This document shows, in pieces, positions 43,825 to 51,611 of a stretch of DNA of 64,000 nt. The DNA comes from a virus: the IMG/VR virus record IMGVR_UViG_3300021368_000004, positions 22,747 to 86,746 of that record; one strand, 5' to 3'. Each line of letters opens with the position of its first letter. The stretch's first letter is position 1. A program made the translations under genes and the position numbers. The notes beneath the pieces were generated by a model. The model saw only the letters and a list, made by a program, of their open reading frames with translations, had not been told where the DNA came from and made no database searches.

Positions 43825-44023
43825 AAACTTCTCCCAGTATTTGTTTTGATAGTTCCATCACGGGTTTATAATTTTTACGGAACCTATTTTTCTTATAGCC
43901 TTCTTCTACGAAGTACTCGATGTTATTTATAGTACCATTAAGGTCTGGCAAATTAAAGCCACGGCCTTTCTGCACTAGTTCCTCCCATTGGCTTCTCATA
44001 TTCAGGACTGTAAAGAAATTCAT
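43772..44023 (-). CDS. Hypothetical protein (83 residues)
   Basis: Contains RSQWEELVQKGRGFNLPDLN and FVEEGYKKNRFRKNYKPVME; basic C-terminus. Start could also be the ATG at 43999 (MRSQWEEL), which has no ribosome-binding site. Overlaps both neighbours. Confidence 0.45.
   Translation of the reverse strand: MNFFTVLNMRSQWEELVQKGRGFNLPDLNGTINNIEYFVEEGYKKNRFRKNYKPVMELSKQILGEVYGDEKEQVRRRAKGEAK
43924..43931 (-). promoter_or_regulatory. Possible late promoter octamer within a gene
   Basis: Exact TATAAATA on the minus strand, about 100 bases before the EF-hand gene start. It lies in coding sequence, so use is uncertain. Confidence 0.35.
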
Positions 44024-44279
44024 GTGTGTATTTTCCTTTCACTAAACGGATATCTTTTGTTGTTTTCCAGTATAACCAACTCATCATACAATGATCTCTA
44101 TCAAAGAATATAACCATGTCAATTAGCCATACGCAATTTGATTGACCATCTCTTTTCCTCTCATACTGGCGAGCAGAAAAAGTTTGATTAGATGCACCAC
44201 CTAAAATTACATTAAACAATACAGAAAGTGCAATTCCAATTCTTTTAAAATATTTACGCAGGAGCGGTACGTACCTCAT
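43953..44279 (-). CDS. Small membrane-associated conserved phage protein
   Basis: 108 residues if it starts at 44279 (MRYVPLLRKYFKRIGIALSV). FNVILGGASNQTFSARQYER and VWLIDMVIFFDRDHCMMSWL are kept in many phages as a short membrane protein. No function is known. It overlaps the nuclease gene by 26 bases. Confidence 0.55.
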   Translation of the reverse strand: MRYVPLLRKYFKRIGIALSVLFNVILGGASNQTFSARQYERKRDGQSNCVWLIDMVIFFDRDHCMMSWLYWKTTKDIRLVKGKYTHEFLYSPEYEKPMGGTSAERPWL

Positions 44280-44931
44280 GACGGTACGCTTCGATTGCTT
44301 TGAGTAAATCATCAGTCCAATTATCCCTATGTTCTTTGAACAACAACGGACGTTCGTTATCAACATCCATAATCGTTACTAGGTTCACTATAGGCATACC
44401 TGTTCTTTCTTCCCACATAATTGCATAAGCAGCTTCTTGCATAAAGTAATTTGTGATTTTATCTTTTGTCTTTATCCTCTTAGAAGTTTTAAAGTCAATA
44501 ATAGATGGTACGCCATCAAATACTCCAACACAATCGACGCGTCCAGCTACACCTAAATGTTTAGAATATAATGGACACTCTTGTTCATATATTTTGTCGA
44601 TTCTGTGGAGATAAGGTTTGAGGTTCTCCAAAGATGCTAAGATATCTGGAGTCCATTTTTTAGGATCATGTTCATTATCTAGGTACTGTTCAACTATCTC
44701 GTGTACTTTAGTGCCACGTGTAGATGCTCGGTAAGAAACCTTATTGGCCTCTTCTTCGCCTACTCTTTCTCTCCAGGCTCTGATTGCATCGCGAGAAAGT
44801 AAGCTAAGCACAGTGGTGATACTTGGATATCTACTACCATCCGGGGCTTTATAAACACGACCGGAGTCGGTTGTGTCTGCGTCGAGATTGTCATATCCTA
44901 GATCTATCTTTTCGTGTATAAATTGTTTCAT
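44254..44931 (-). CDS. PD-(D/E)XK exonuclease, RecB-type
   Basis: 225 residues. GTKVHEIVEQYL, then GRVDCVGVFDG (D133), IIDFKTSK (D146-x-K148) and FMQEAAYAIMWEE (Q165) match the RecB/Cas4-type nuclease core with its QxxxY motif. Such proteins trim DNA ends in recombination or degrade host DNA. It overlaps the 57-residue gene upstream by 41 bases. Confidence 0.8.
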   Translation of the reverse strand: MKQFIHEKIDLGYDNLDADTTDSGRVYKAPDGSRYPSITTVLSLLSRDAIRAWRERVGEEEANKVSYRASTRGTKVHEIVEQYLDNEHDPKKWTPDILASLENLKPYLHRIDKIYEQECPLYSKHLGVAGRVDCVGVFDGVPSIIDFKTSKRIKTKDKITNYFMQEAAYAIMWEERTGMPIVNLVTIMDVDNERPLLFKEHRDNWTDDLLKAIEAYRHEVRTAPA

Positions 44932-45064
44932 CTTCTTTCACATCATTCATAATCTTATCATACTCTTTTTCAGAAAATTTTATCTTAGGTTCGTTACTCA
45001 GATAATTATTCTTGTTTCGACCTTTCTTTTTATTACGCGGGTCGAACCGAGCATATTTAGCCAT
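44891..45064 (-). CDS. Small conserved basic protein (57 residues)
   Basis: Starts MAKYARFDPRNKKKGRNKNN; the DPRNKKKG block is one I recognise from other marine T4-like phages. Lys/Asn-rich first half, charged helix after. It fills the gap between PhoH and the nuclease, and its stop lies inside the nuclease gene. Confidence 0.7.
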   Translation of the reverse strand: MAKYARFDPRNKKKGRNKNNYLSNEPKIKFSEKEYDKIMNDVKEDETIYTRKDRSRI

Positions 45065-45068
45065 GACA

Positions 45069-45764
45069 TTATCCTTTTCTCATGTACATTTCTTTTGCCA
45101 TTATATAATCACGGACAACTCCGGATCTTACAATATCTTCCCATCCAAATTCAACATGGGTAAAGTCTTTGAGTTGTTCCGCAATCTGTATAAAATTTAT
45201 CAGTCCGTTTTTTTCATCATCATATTTAAAGTCGGATTGATGATAATCTCCACAAAAAATAATCTTACAGTTTCTACCAATACGTGTTATAACTGAATCT
45301 AGTTCGTGAAAGTTTAGATTCTGCATTTCATCAACAACAATAATTGTATCATTGAATGTTACGCCACGTATGAATGAAGTTGATTCGAAGTTAAGAAGTT
45401 TTTGTTGTTCAAGTTTGAACCATGCTTCTTTATCGTTGAAAAGCTCTTGTAAGATACTTTTGTATGGCGAGGTATAGGCTTCCTCCTTTTCGTTTTTAGA
45501 TCCTGGCAAGTAACCGATTTCACGTGTCGGCACTATAGATCTAACTAGTGTTACATTATCATATACGGTTTCTCGATCTAGCACCTCTTCTAAAGCAAGG
45601 TGTAAACCAAGAAAAGTTTTGCCGGTTCCTGGTGAACCTGACATGATAATGTTGTCTCCGTCATCCCACGCATTACACACTTCTTCTTGCGCTGGAGTCA
45701 TCGGCTCTAGTGGAAACAAATTTTCAAGTTTTACCATAGAGCTCTTAGTAGTTCTTCTAGACAT
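45069..45764 (-). CDS. phoH: PhoH-family ATPase
   Basis: 231 residues. Walker A GSPGTGKT at 43-50 and Walker B TIIVVDEMQN at 140-149, followed by ITRIGRNCKIIFCGDYHQSD, are diagnostic of PhoH. PhoH is a cytoplasmic ATPase often carried by marine phages. Cellular phoH is part of the phosphate-starvation response, but its phage role is not settled. With pstS at the right edge this makes two phosphate-linked genes. Confidence 0.9.
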   Translation of the reverse strand: MSRRTTKSSMVKLENLFPLEPMTPAQEEVCNAWDDGDNIIMSGSPGTGKTFLGLHLALEEVLDRETVYDNVTLVRSIVPTREIGYLPGSKNEKEEAYTSPYKSILQELFNDKEAWFKLEQQKLLNFESTSFIRGVTFNDTIIVVDEMQNLNFHELDSVITRIGRNCKIIFCGDYHQSDFKYDDEKNGLINFIQIAEQLKDFTHVEFGWEDIVRSGVVRDYIMAKEMYMRKG

Positions 45765-45993
45765 TAATGTTGTTACGCCGACCGCTGTTTTTCTTTACTT
45801 CTTTCAACACATCTCTCCAACCTTCACCGGCTTTTGAAATATTTGATTGACCTGCATTAGCCGCAATCTTTATTGGTTTTATTACATGTCTTAATTTTCT
45901 ATCTTTGTTCAAAGTAATTTTAAGCTGCTCATAACTCATGTTGACTTCCCAAGTCTCTTGAGTCTCTTTATTTTCTAGCGTATAGATCGGCAT
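45757..45993 (-). CDS. Small conserved protein, FmdB-like relative without zinc ribbon
   Basis: 78 residues. MPIYTLENKETQETWEVNMS resembles the start of short phage proteins with an FmdB zinc ribbon, but CxxC pairs are absent. The end GEGWRDVLKEVKKNSGRRNN matches the typical tail. AGGGAAAT ribosome-binding site. Function unknown. Confidence 0.55.
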   Translation of the reverse strand: MPIYTLENKETQETWEVNMSYEQLKITLNKDRKLRHVIKPIKIAANAGQSNISKAGEGWRDVLKEVKKNSGRRNNINV

Positions 45994-46022
45994 AATATTT
46001 CCCTATAAAAAAATATATATAA

Positions 46023-46577
46023 TTACGCTACGTTGAACCATTCAGGTACATCACGCTTTGTCCATACCATTTTGAATCTATCTTGTTTTGTTTGATAGTA
46101 TTCTCTGTATGACCTGATCGTTTGACCTTCGTGCATGCATTGTGGTTCATGCGTCATAGCAAGTTTAAAATCTGTAAATGGTACTTGCGGAATATTTTTT
46201 GGAGGCTTGACTAGCCAAAACTTTAGTCTCTCTGTACTATGTGATTTACCATAACGATAAGTATACTCGTCTAGCAATGCACAAAAATGATCGTAATGCC
46301 AACGATAATTGTAAACTGATTCCATAGTCCATACAGTACATGGATGTCCATGATGTACGGCTTTGTAGAGTACATCTTCCATCTCTTGTCGTGGATGTAC
46401 CCAGTAATTAATCATTCTCTTACCAGATTTTGACGGACGTTTTTCGACGTAACCATCCAGCATCCGATGAGCTGTTGATAACATTTGAGCTGACTCTACA
46501 ATCATTTTGACAACGTGCTTGTCGCATTGTAATTGAGCAGCAATCTTGGGGTTATGGTCTAACACAAAAATATTCAT
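46023..46577 (-). CDS. Conserved phage protein, possible pyrimidine-dimer-glycosylase-like
   Basis: 184 residues. NIFVLDHNPKIAAQLQCDKH and VVKMIVESAQMLSTAHRML, then HPCTVWTMESVYNYRWHYDH, are kept in many phages. The arrangement resembles uncharacterised relatives of pyrimidine-dimer DNA glycosylases, but no T4 DenV catalytic residues can be placed. GGAGGAG ribosome-binding site. Confidence 0.6.
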   Translation of the reverse strand: MNIFVLDHNPKIAAQLQCDKHVVKMIVESAQMLSTAHRMLDGYVEKRPSKSGKRMINYWVHPRQEMEDVLYKAVHHGHPCTVWTMESVYNYRWHYDHFCALLDEYTYRYGKSHSTERLKFWLVKPPKNIPQVPFTDFKLAMTHEPQCMHEGQTIRSYREYYQTKQDRFKMVWTKRDVPEWFNVA

Positions 46578-46608
46578 AGTATACTCCTCCGCTTCATAGC
46601 GATAATTT

Positions 46609-46637
46609 ATTATACACAGATTTGGCGGAGAAGTACA
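46609..46637 (-). promoter_or_regulatory. TGTACA-class promoter variant (TGTACT)
   Basis: On the minus strand: TGTACT (46637-46632), 17 bases, TATAAT (46614-46609), 32 bases before the gene at 46577. The preceding TTAACTG is shared with the promoters at 28880 and 49108. Confidence 0.65.
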
Positions 46638-46651
46638 CAGTTAATTTCCTC

Positions 46652-46813
46652 CTAACCTACTTTTTTTAGTTCAGCAATGTGGTAATCTAAAAAGTCTTTA
46701 CGTTTCCTAACCTTGTTGGCAATGTCATGTTTGCCTTTGTTAACCAGTTTATGTACATAATTTTCTAACTCTCGTGAATCCCTCTTCAATCTTTCGATCT
46801 TTGCTGATATCAT
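46652..46813 (-). CDS. Small helical protein (53 residues)
   Basis: ATG at 46813 chosen because of AGGAGA 8 bases upstream. MISAKIERLKRDSRELENYV with HKLVNKGKHDIANKVRKRKD is a basic helical hairpin. Function unknown. Confidence 0.55.
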   Translation of the reverse strand: MISAKIERLKRDSRELENYVHKLVNKGKHDIANKVRKRKDFLDYHIAELKKVG

Positions 46814-46832
46814 ACTTGTCTTTCTCCTAAGT

Positions 46833-46864
46833 AAAAAAACCACCGAAGCCGGAGCTCAGTGGTT
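46833..46864 (-). terminator. Intrinsic terminator
   Basis: On the minus strand, AACCACTGAG / CTTCGGTGGTT-type hairpin (about 10 pairs, two wobble) followed by TTTTTTT. It ends the operon that finishes with the DUF6433-type gene at 46895. Confidence 0.7.
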
Positions 46865-46894
46865 CAATTTAGTTTGTTAGAATGAATCGCCGCA

Positions 46895-47314
46895 TTAGCC
46901 TTCGTCCTGTAATAATCCTGGAAAAGCCTCATCGATAACCGGTCGACTAATACCCTCAGGTTTTTCTTTACTTACCATTGAAATGACCAATTTGGCATCT
47001 TCGGGGTGAATACCTTCTAAAAGCTGAATAAATCGTTTCTCTCGTTCGAAATTTTTTAGGTTGTCGCCTGGACCTCCTTTTACGAACCATCGAAAATCTT
47101 TATTTCTTTTTTGAAGGTTGGTCGGTGCGCTTTCAGCCGGTGAAGGAGTATATGGAGGTGCTCCTGCCGGTACATTAAAAGCAATAGTAGTGTCAGTCGA
47201 TCCAAGCAAGATATCTTTCAAAGCCCACGATTCGTTGTCTCTTAGAACTTTAATTTTGTCAGCCTTTGCTCGTTTCTTACGTGCTTCTTCTAACACTTCA
47301 TAAACAAGTTTCAT
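46895..47314 (-). CDS. DUF6433-type conserved phage protein
   Basis: 139 residues from the ATG at 47314 (AGGAG upstream). KLVYEVLEEARKKRAKADKI, then LKDILLGSTDTTIAFNVPAG, PPYTPSPAESAPTNLQKRNK and EGIHPEDAKLVISMVSKEKP are typical of this T4-like family. Its function is unknown; it follows RNase H and shares a TAATG overlap with it. Confidence 0.7.
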   Translation of the reverse strand: MKLVYEVLEEARKKRAKADKIKVLRDNESWALKDILLGSTDTTIAFNVPAGAPPYTPSPAESAPTNLQKRNKDFRWFVKGGPGDNLKNFEREKRFIQLLEGIHPEDAKLVISMVSKEKPEGISRPVIDEAFPGLLQDEG

Positions 47315-48156
47315 TAAATAAATTCTCCTACACATTCAATCAATAATTTACATCGTTTTTGAACTAGATAAGGAAACACTTTAGGCCTATTGCCCCATGG
47401 ATCCTGCTGTTCAAAATTATTTATAATACTTTCTTTTACAGACTCTGGACAATTTGTCAGATCTATAAGTTGCTGATTCCTCTGATAATTGCGGTATATT
47501 TCATCACCAAGAGCGCGTGGATCATCCAGTAATGCCGCTTTCTTTTTGGCGGATAATATACCTTGTCTTCTGCCGTCTACAAAAACATTATCATCAGATA
47601 ATACATTTGGTATACCATCACCCGCATCACCTTTGAGAATATGCTCAGCAAGATACGTACGAGGATTAGGTTCTACTACAAGTTTTTTTGTCATAGGTGA
47701 AAACTGCTTGACATTCTTATGTACTTGTAATTGTTTGAAGTCACCATCTGCTGAGACAATCATAACAGGTTCGTATTTACCGAACTCTTGTGTCTCGAGT
47801 GCTAACTGTGCAATCACATCATCAGCTTCACATCCATTTTCGTGCATAACTTTATAAGGAAAGTTATCTTGTATCTCTTCACGTACCATATTAATAATAC
47901 GAAATACTTCATTCCAATCAGTACTAGATTCTTGACGTTTCTTTTTACGCAAAGCTTTGTATTGTGGAAAAACCTTTTTACGCCAATTGTCTGTACCATC
48001 AGCTATAATAACCATTTCACCATATTCTTTGTGAAATCTTTTCCGATACATACGAATTGAATTAAGTATCATATGGCGGATCAGACCTTCGTCTGCCGCC
48101 AATCTTTGTACAGCTACATTGCCTATAGCAATAGCATTATAATCTAATAGTATCAT
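47314..48156 (-). CDS. rnh: RNase H (T4 rnh-type 5'-3' flap nuclease)
   Basis: 280 residues (T4 RNase H: 305). MILLDYN (D5), MVIIADGTDNWRKKVFPQYK, ENGCEADDVIAQLA and IVSADGDFKQLQVHKNVKQF supply the acidic metal-binding motifs of the FEN-1/T4 RNase H family. It removes RNA primers from Okazaki fragments. It heads a small operon with the DUF6433-type gene. Confidence 0.85.
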   Translation of the reverse strand: MILLDYNAIAIGNVAVQRLAADEGLIRHMILNSIRMYRKRFHKEYGEMVIIADGTDNWRKKVFPQYKALRKKKRQESSTDWNEVFRIINMVREEIQDNFPYKVMHENGCEADDVIAQLALETQEFGKYEPVMIVSADGDFKQLQVHKNVKQFSPMTKKLVVEPNPRTYLAEHILKGDAGDGIPNVLSDDNVFVDGRRQGILSAKKKAALLDDPRALGDEIYRNYQRNQQLIDLTNCPESVKESIINNFEQQDPWGNRPKVFPYLVQKRCKLLIECVGEFI

Positions 48157-48462
48157 CTACCATTCCTTAAAGTCCTGTTCGACATTCTGATTGTAAGAAA
48201 ATCCTGCATGATATGCATCTATTTCTTCTTCACTCATTTGTGCTTCGTTAACACGATCTGAAGTACCAGTATTACCAACATAAAAATGAGGGTCTCTACC
48301 GCTACGATAGTAACTATCAGCCATTCCACGATCGAATGGACCACCGTGGCGCCGATCTCTCGAACCAATGTTAGTGTCGTAGAGTTTTCCACCATAATAA
48401 TATGTTCCTTCTATAGGGGGATGGACTGTGATAAATCCATCATCTTCAATAACTGGTGACAT
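48157..48462 (-). CDS. Small conserved protein with GPFDRGxADSYY motif
   Basis: 101 residues from the ATG at 48462 (GGAGGTCGC upstream). The motif HGGPFDRGMADSYYRSGRDP then HFYVG is shared by small marine phage proteins, and the end EEEIDAYHAGFSYNQN resembles ribosome modulation factor-like repeats. Function unproven. Confidence 0.55.
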   Translation of the reverse strand: MSPVIEDDGFITVHPPIEGTYYYGGKLYDTNIGSRDRRHGGPFDRGMADSYYRSGRDPHFYVGNTGTSDRVNEAQMSEEEIDAYHAGFSYNQNVEQDFKEW

Positions 48463-48653
48463 TACGCGACCTCCTTGTTTGCCCATGCTTCTTCTATTTT
48501 TTTCGTCGAGACCATAGAATATTTTAGATTTCCATCTACGTCTCGTTCAGTCCAGAGGTTCGAATGCTTTGCATCCGCCTCGAAAGGACAATTGAAAACT
48601 TCTTGGTAAAAACCACCACGAGCATTTGTTGCTCTAACTCTCCATACACCCAT
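48462..48653 (-). CDS. Small hypothetical protein (63 residues)
   Basis: GGAGATA ribosome-binding site. GVWRVRATNARGGFYQEVFN then CPFEADAKHSNLWTER. Stop overlaps the next start (TAATG). Unknown. Confidence 0.55.
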   Translation of the reverse strand: MGVWRVRATNARGGFYQEVFNCPFEADAKHSNLWTERDVDGNLKYSMVSTKKIEEAWANKEVA

Positions 48654-48655
48654 AA

Positions 48656-49081
48656 TTATATCTCCACTCTTTCAACACCGTATGAACGAGTTTCTCCATC
48701 TTTAAGAAACTCAACTAAAGTCATTGTGTACTTGAATTCAAATCCCATCATAGCACACTCATAAACTTCACCTTGCTCGCTATGTGACCAAGCATTGTCA
48801 CTGTGCACGATGAAGTGATCACCCATCATAGAAGAACGTAAACCATAAAGCTCACCGTCAATTTCATGTAAAGGTGCAAGAACACGAACATTGTCGTTAT
48901 TGTCAGGATTGTCATAGAACTTCTTGCTCCATGAACCCATGATGTTTTGTGTCCATCTGTAAGCATATTCACAAGCTTCTGACTCTGATTTAATTTCAGC
49001 AGGAATTGTAACTTCTGCAACTCGAACTGCTTCTGATTCTGTGTCAGCAGGGTGGGGCATATGGATTACTGTAACTTTCAT
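48656..49081 (-). CDS. Hypothetical protein (141 residues)
   Basis: ATG at 49081 chosen because of AAGGAG 6 bases upstream (an in-frame ATG lies before the site). MKVTVIHMPHPADTESEAVR, then a helical part with Trp residues, then EVYECAMMGFEFKYTMTLVE. No family recognised. First gene after a TGTACA promoter. Confidence 0.55.
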   Translation of the reverse strand: MKVTVIHMPHPADTESEAVRVAEVTIPAEIKSESEACEYAYRWTQNIMGSWSKKFYDNPDNNDNVRVLAPLHEIDGELYGLRSSMMGDHFIVHSDNAWSHSEQGEVYECAMMGFEFKYTMTLVEFLKDGETRSYGVERVEI

Positions 49082-49107
49082 GTTTTTCTCCTTCATGATA
49101 TAATTAT

Positions 49108-49136
49108 ATACTACACTAATCCTTATCAAATGTACA
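49108..49136 (-). promoter_or_regulatory. TGTACA-class promoter
   Basis: On the minus strand: TGTACA (49136-49131), 17 bases, TAGTAT (49113-49108), with the upstream TTAACTG element. Confidence 0.65.
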
Positions 49137-49181
49137 CAGTTAATTTGCGGTTTTGCGCATTTTTTTTATATTTTAGTAAAT

Positions 49182-49201
49182 GTGTTACATTTTTGTCACA
49201 C
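49182..49201. repeat. Imperfect dyad GTGTTACA...TGTCACAC at gene end
   Basis: Straddles the stop codon of the gene at 49185; arms of 8 with one mismatch. Another TGTNACA dyad 45 bases upstream of a TGTACA promoter. Confidence 0.55.
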
Positions 49202-49385
49202 GTTCATTCCACTCCTTTTCAAAGCGTTCTCTACTATAAACCATTCTTTCATGGTTTCCCCATAGTCTTTTAAGATATGAATCTTTTATTTGTCTGACAG
49301 TTTCGTCAGAATAATTAGGATTTATTAAATGTCCTTTTACTGCGTAATGTAACTCATTCGCAAATTTCCTCTCTTCTTCGTCCAT
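49185..49385 (-). CDS. Small helical protein (66 residues)
   Basis: AGGAG ribosome-binding site. MDEEERKFANELHYAVKGHL and RLWGNHERMVYSRERFEKEW; charged helices. Overlaps the upstream nuclease-like gene. Unknown. Confidence 0.5.
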   Translation of the reverse strand: MDEEERKFANELHYAVKGHLINPNYSDETVRQIKDSYLKRLWGNHERMVYSRERFEKEWNERVTKM

Positions 49386-49797
49386 TGCTCGCTCCTAAAT
49401 GTTTCGAGTGGACCTTCAGACCTATGAACTCATTATAATACATGGGATCAAATAGAACATCTCTATCAAATTGTTCTTTAGCTTCATAATAAGATAATTC
49501 ACCCTTAGACTTGCATAACCGCAATACTCTTCGAATGAACCTGTCGCCTCCATGAGCTTCGACTAAATTCTTTACTTCATCATTACTGCCATAGTAATCT
49601 TTCCAGTCAGATTCTTTTATTTGTGTTCGCTTACGTTTCTTACCTTTAAGTGGTGGCAATTTACGTTTTGACCACAATAACTTTTTACCGATGTATTTCT
49701 TACCATTGGATTTATCTTCTAGCTCATAAACAAAACCGACCCACGACGAGAGTTCATCGTGAGTCGGCTCAAATTTTTTATTATTAAAATACCACAT
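49354..49797 (-). CDS. GIY-YIG-like putative endonuclease
   Basis: 147 residues. WVGFVYELEDKSNGKKYIGK has the shape of the GIY...YIG core (here GFVY and KKYIGK), followed by WSKRKLPPLKGKKRKRTQIK, YYGSNDEVKNLVEAHGGDRF and YYEAKEQFDRDVLFDPMYYN (a glutamate in the position of the catalytic one). Family recognised from marine T4-like phages; activity is not certain because the first motif is altered. Confidence 0.6.
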   Translation of the reverse strand: MWYFNNKKFEPTHDELSSWVGFVYELEDKSNGKKYIGKKLLWSKRKLPPLKGKKRKRTQIKESDWKDYYGSNDEVKNLVEAHGGDRFIRRVLRLCKSKGELSYYEAKEQFDRDVLFDPMYYNEFIGLKVHSKHLGASNGRRREEICE

Positions 49798-49805
49798 GGT
49801 TCTAT

Positions 49806-49952
49806 TTATTCTTCGTCAAAGTACTCCTCATCGAGATCTATTGGAGCTCCACAAAGTGGGCAATGCTCTGGTATTTCATCTGAATTTAAAACTTCTACTA
49901 CTGTTCGACCGTCACAGACGGGGCACTCAATGTCATGATTTCTTTTTGGCAC
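49806..49952 (-). CDS. Small zinc-ribbon protein (48 residues, GTG start)
   Basis: GTG codon at 49952, with GAGG 9 bases upstream and 3 bases after the nrdA stop. Sequence MPKRNHDIECPVCDGRTVVE and EIPEHCPLCGAPIDLDEEYF: two CxxC pairs form a clear zinc ribbon, and the tail is acidic. Such small zinc ribbons are common in marine T4-like phages. It may act as a regulator or partner of the adjacent ribonucleotide reductase (inference). Confidence 0.75.
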   Translation of the reverse strand: MPKRNHDIECPVCDGRTVVEVLNSDEIPEHCPLCGAPIDLDEEYFDEE

Positions 49953-49955
49953 TTT

Positions 49956-51602
49956 TTATGCCTCACACGCTGCACAGTTCATGATGTCACGAACTAGCTC
50001 CTGTGCGGGGTTAGCTGATCGCTGATAATAAAAAGTCTTCACACCTAGTTTCCATCCTTCGATGAGCAATGCGTTTACGTCTTTTGCTGATACATCTGGA
50101 TGGATTAATATATTGAGAGACTGTGCTTGATCAATGTGTTTTTGGCGAGCAGCTGCCTGTTGTACAATAATTAGTGGTGATATTTCAGAGAATGTTTTAA
50201 ATACATTCTTCTCATCTTCTGTTAGAAAGTCAAGATGCTGGACTGAACCACCACGCTTGAGAATAGAAACCCATGTTTCCTCATTGTCTTGTTCATACTT
50301 TGCAAGTACATCTTTGAGATATGGATTGCGATATGTGAATTTACCCTTAGCTAAATCTTTTGTAAAATAATTAGATGCAAGTGGTTCGATCGAAGGTGAC
50401 ACTTGACCTAGGATAAAAGATGACGATGTTGTGGGCGCAATGGCGGCGACCGTGAGGTTCCTCAGGCCATATCCTTTCATACCCTCGGGTTCGCCATACT
50501 TCTGTGCCATATCTTGAGATGCTTTAATAGATCGTTCTTTGATTGTCTTTGCAATCTCTGTATTCAACAACATTGCCTCAAATGATTCGAAAGCAATACC
50601 TTTTGATTGTAGATATGAATGCCAACCTAGTTGACCTAATCCGAGGGCACGCCAGCGTACGGCAAAGTTATGTGATGATTCCATAAACTGAATACCACGT
50701 GTCTTACGAATATATTCAGTCATAACGGCATCGAGAAATGTGATCATTGTCTCAACGGCATCAGTAAGTTTCCATTCATCATATGTCAATAGATTCATTG
50801 ATGCAAGGTTACAAACAAATGATTCATCTTCGGCTGATGGCAATGCAATCTCGGAACAGAGATTCGATGCCCAAATCGTACGTTCTTTATCTTTAAGTAC
50901 CTGAGGCTTATTGTTATTTACTGTATCTTTAAAAAACAAGTATGGATAACCAGACTCACGACGCTTACGTAAGACTCGTGCCCATATAGTTCGTTTGTCT
51001 GCATCTCCATCAATCATCGATTGCATCCACTCATCACTAATAGTAACTCCGAGTGATAGGTTCTGAATAGTTGAACCTTCTTCTCGTGTATCTAAAAACT
51101 CTAAAATGTCTGGTGATTCGATGTCTAGATATACAGCACAAGATCCTCGTCTCACATTACCCTGTGCAATAATATCTACTGTTGTTTCTAAGAGATTTGC
51201 AAAATGGACTGGACCGTCTGCCGTACCACCTGTATTGATTGCACTTCCACGTGAGCGGAGTGAACCAAGATACGCTGATGTACCAGCACCCATTTTTGTT
51301 TGCATACCAATCTCAGCAGTTTTGCCTAGGATCGATTCCATTCGATCTTCTACATAAACTCCATTACATGAGATAGGTAAACCCTTTGATGTACCAAAGT
51401 TAGACCACACAGGACTAGAAAGAGAATAGTATCCTCTTGCCATATAGTTATAAAATTTATCTGCGAAGTCATAATCGTTTAAAATATCAGCGGCTGCTTC
51501 TGCAATATCGCTAATACGTCTTTCGGCGGTCTTATCGCCATCGATGTACCCTCGGCTGAGAAAAGTGCGCGAGTCATCGTTAAGCCAAAAAAAGTCTTCC
51601 AT
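49956..51602 (-). CDS. nrdA: Ribonucleotide reductase class I, large subunit NrdA
   Basis: 548 residues, shorter than E. coli NrdA because the N-terminal ATP-cone is absent. SSPVWSNFGTSKGLPISCNG supplies the first redox Cys, NLCSEIALP the radical Cys with its N and E partners, VCNLASMNL the second redox Cys and TFYYQRSA the Tyr pair of the radical path. The tail ends CAACEA, the shuttle cysteines. It turns ribonucleotides into deoxyribonucleotides for phage DNA. Lacking the cone suggests loss of dATP overall inhibition (inference). Confidence 0.92.
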   Translation of the reverse strand: MEDFFWLNDDSRTFLSRGYIDGDKTAERRISDIAEAAADILNDYDFADKFYNYMARGYYSLSSPVWSNFGTSKGLPISCNGVYVEDRMESILGKTAEIGMQTKMGAGTSAYLGSLRSRGSAINTGGTADGPVHFANLLETTVDIIAQGNVRRGSCAVYLDIESPDILEFLDTREEGSTIQNLSLGVTISDEWMQSMIDGDADKRTIWARVLRKRRESGYPYLFFKDTVNNNKPQVLKDKERTIWASNLCSEIALPSAEDESFVCNLASMNLLTYDEWKLTDAVETMITFLDAVMTEYIRKTRGIQFMESSHNFAVRWRALGLGQLGWHSYLQSKGIAFESFEAMLLNTEIAKTIKERSIKASQDMAQKYGEPEGMKGYGLRNLTVAAIAPTTSSSFILGQVSPSIEPLASNYFTKDLAKGKFTYRNPYLKDVLAKYEQDNEETWVSILKRGGSVQHLDFLTEDEKNVFKTFSEISPLIIVQQAAARQKHIDQAQSLNILIHPDVSAKDVNALLIEGWKLGVKTFYYQRSANPAQELVRDIMNCAACEA

Positions 51603-51611
51603 AATATTTCC

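Noticed and set aside
44254-44366. Upstream extension of the small membrane protein (start at 44366)
   Set aside because: The extra 29 residues overlap the nuclease gene, are cysteine-rich and have no family support; the start at 44279 fits better.
46577-46651. CRISPR or direct-repeat array
   Set aside because: No regularly spaced repeats were seen in the window; recurring motifs are promoters and dyads.
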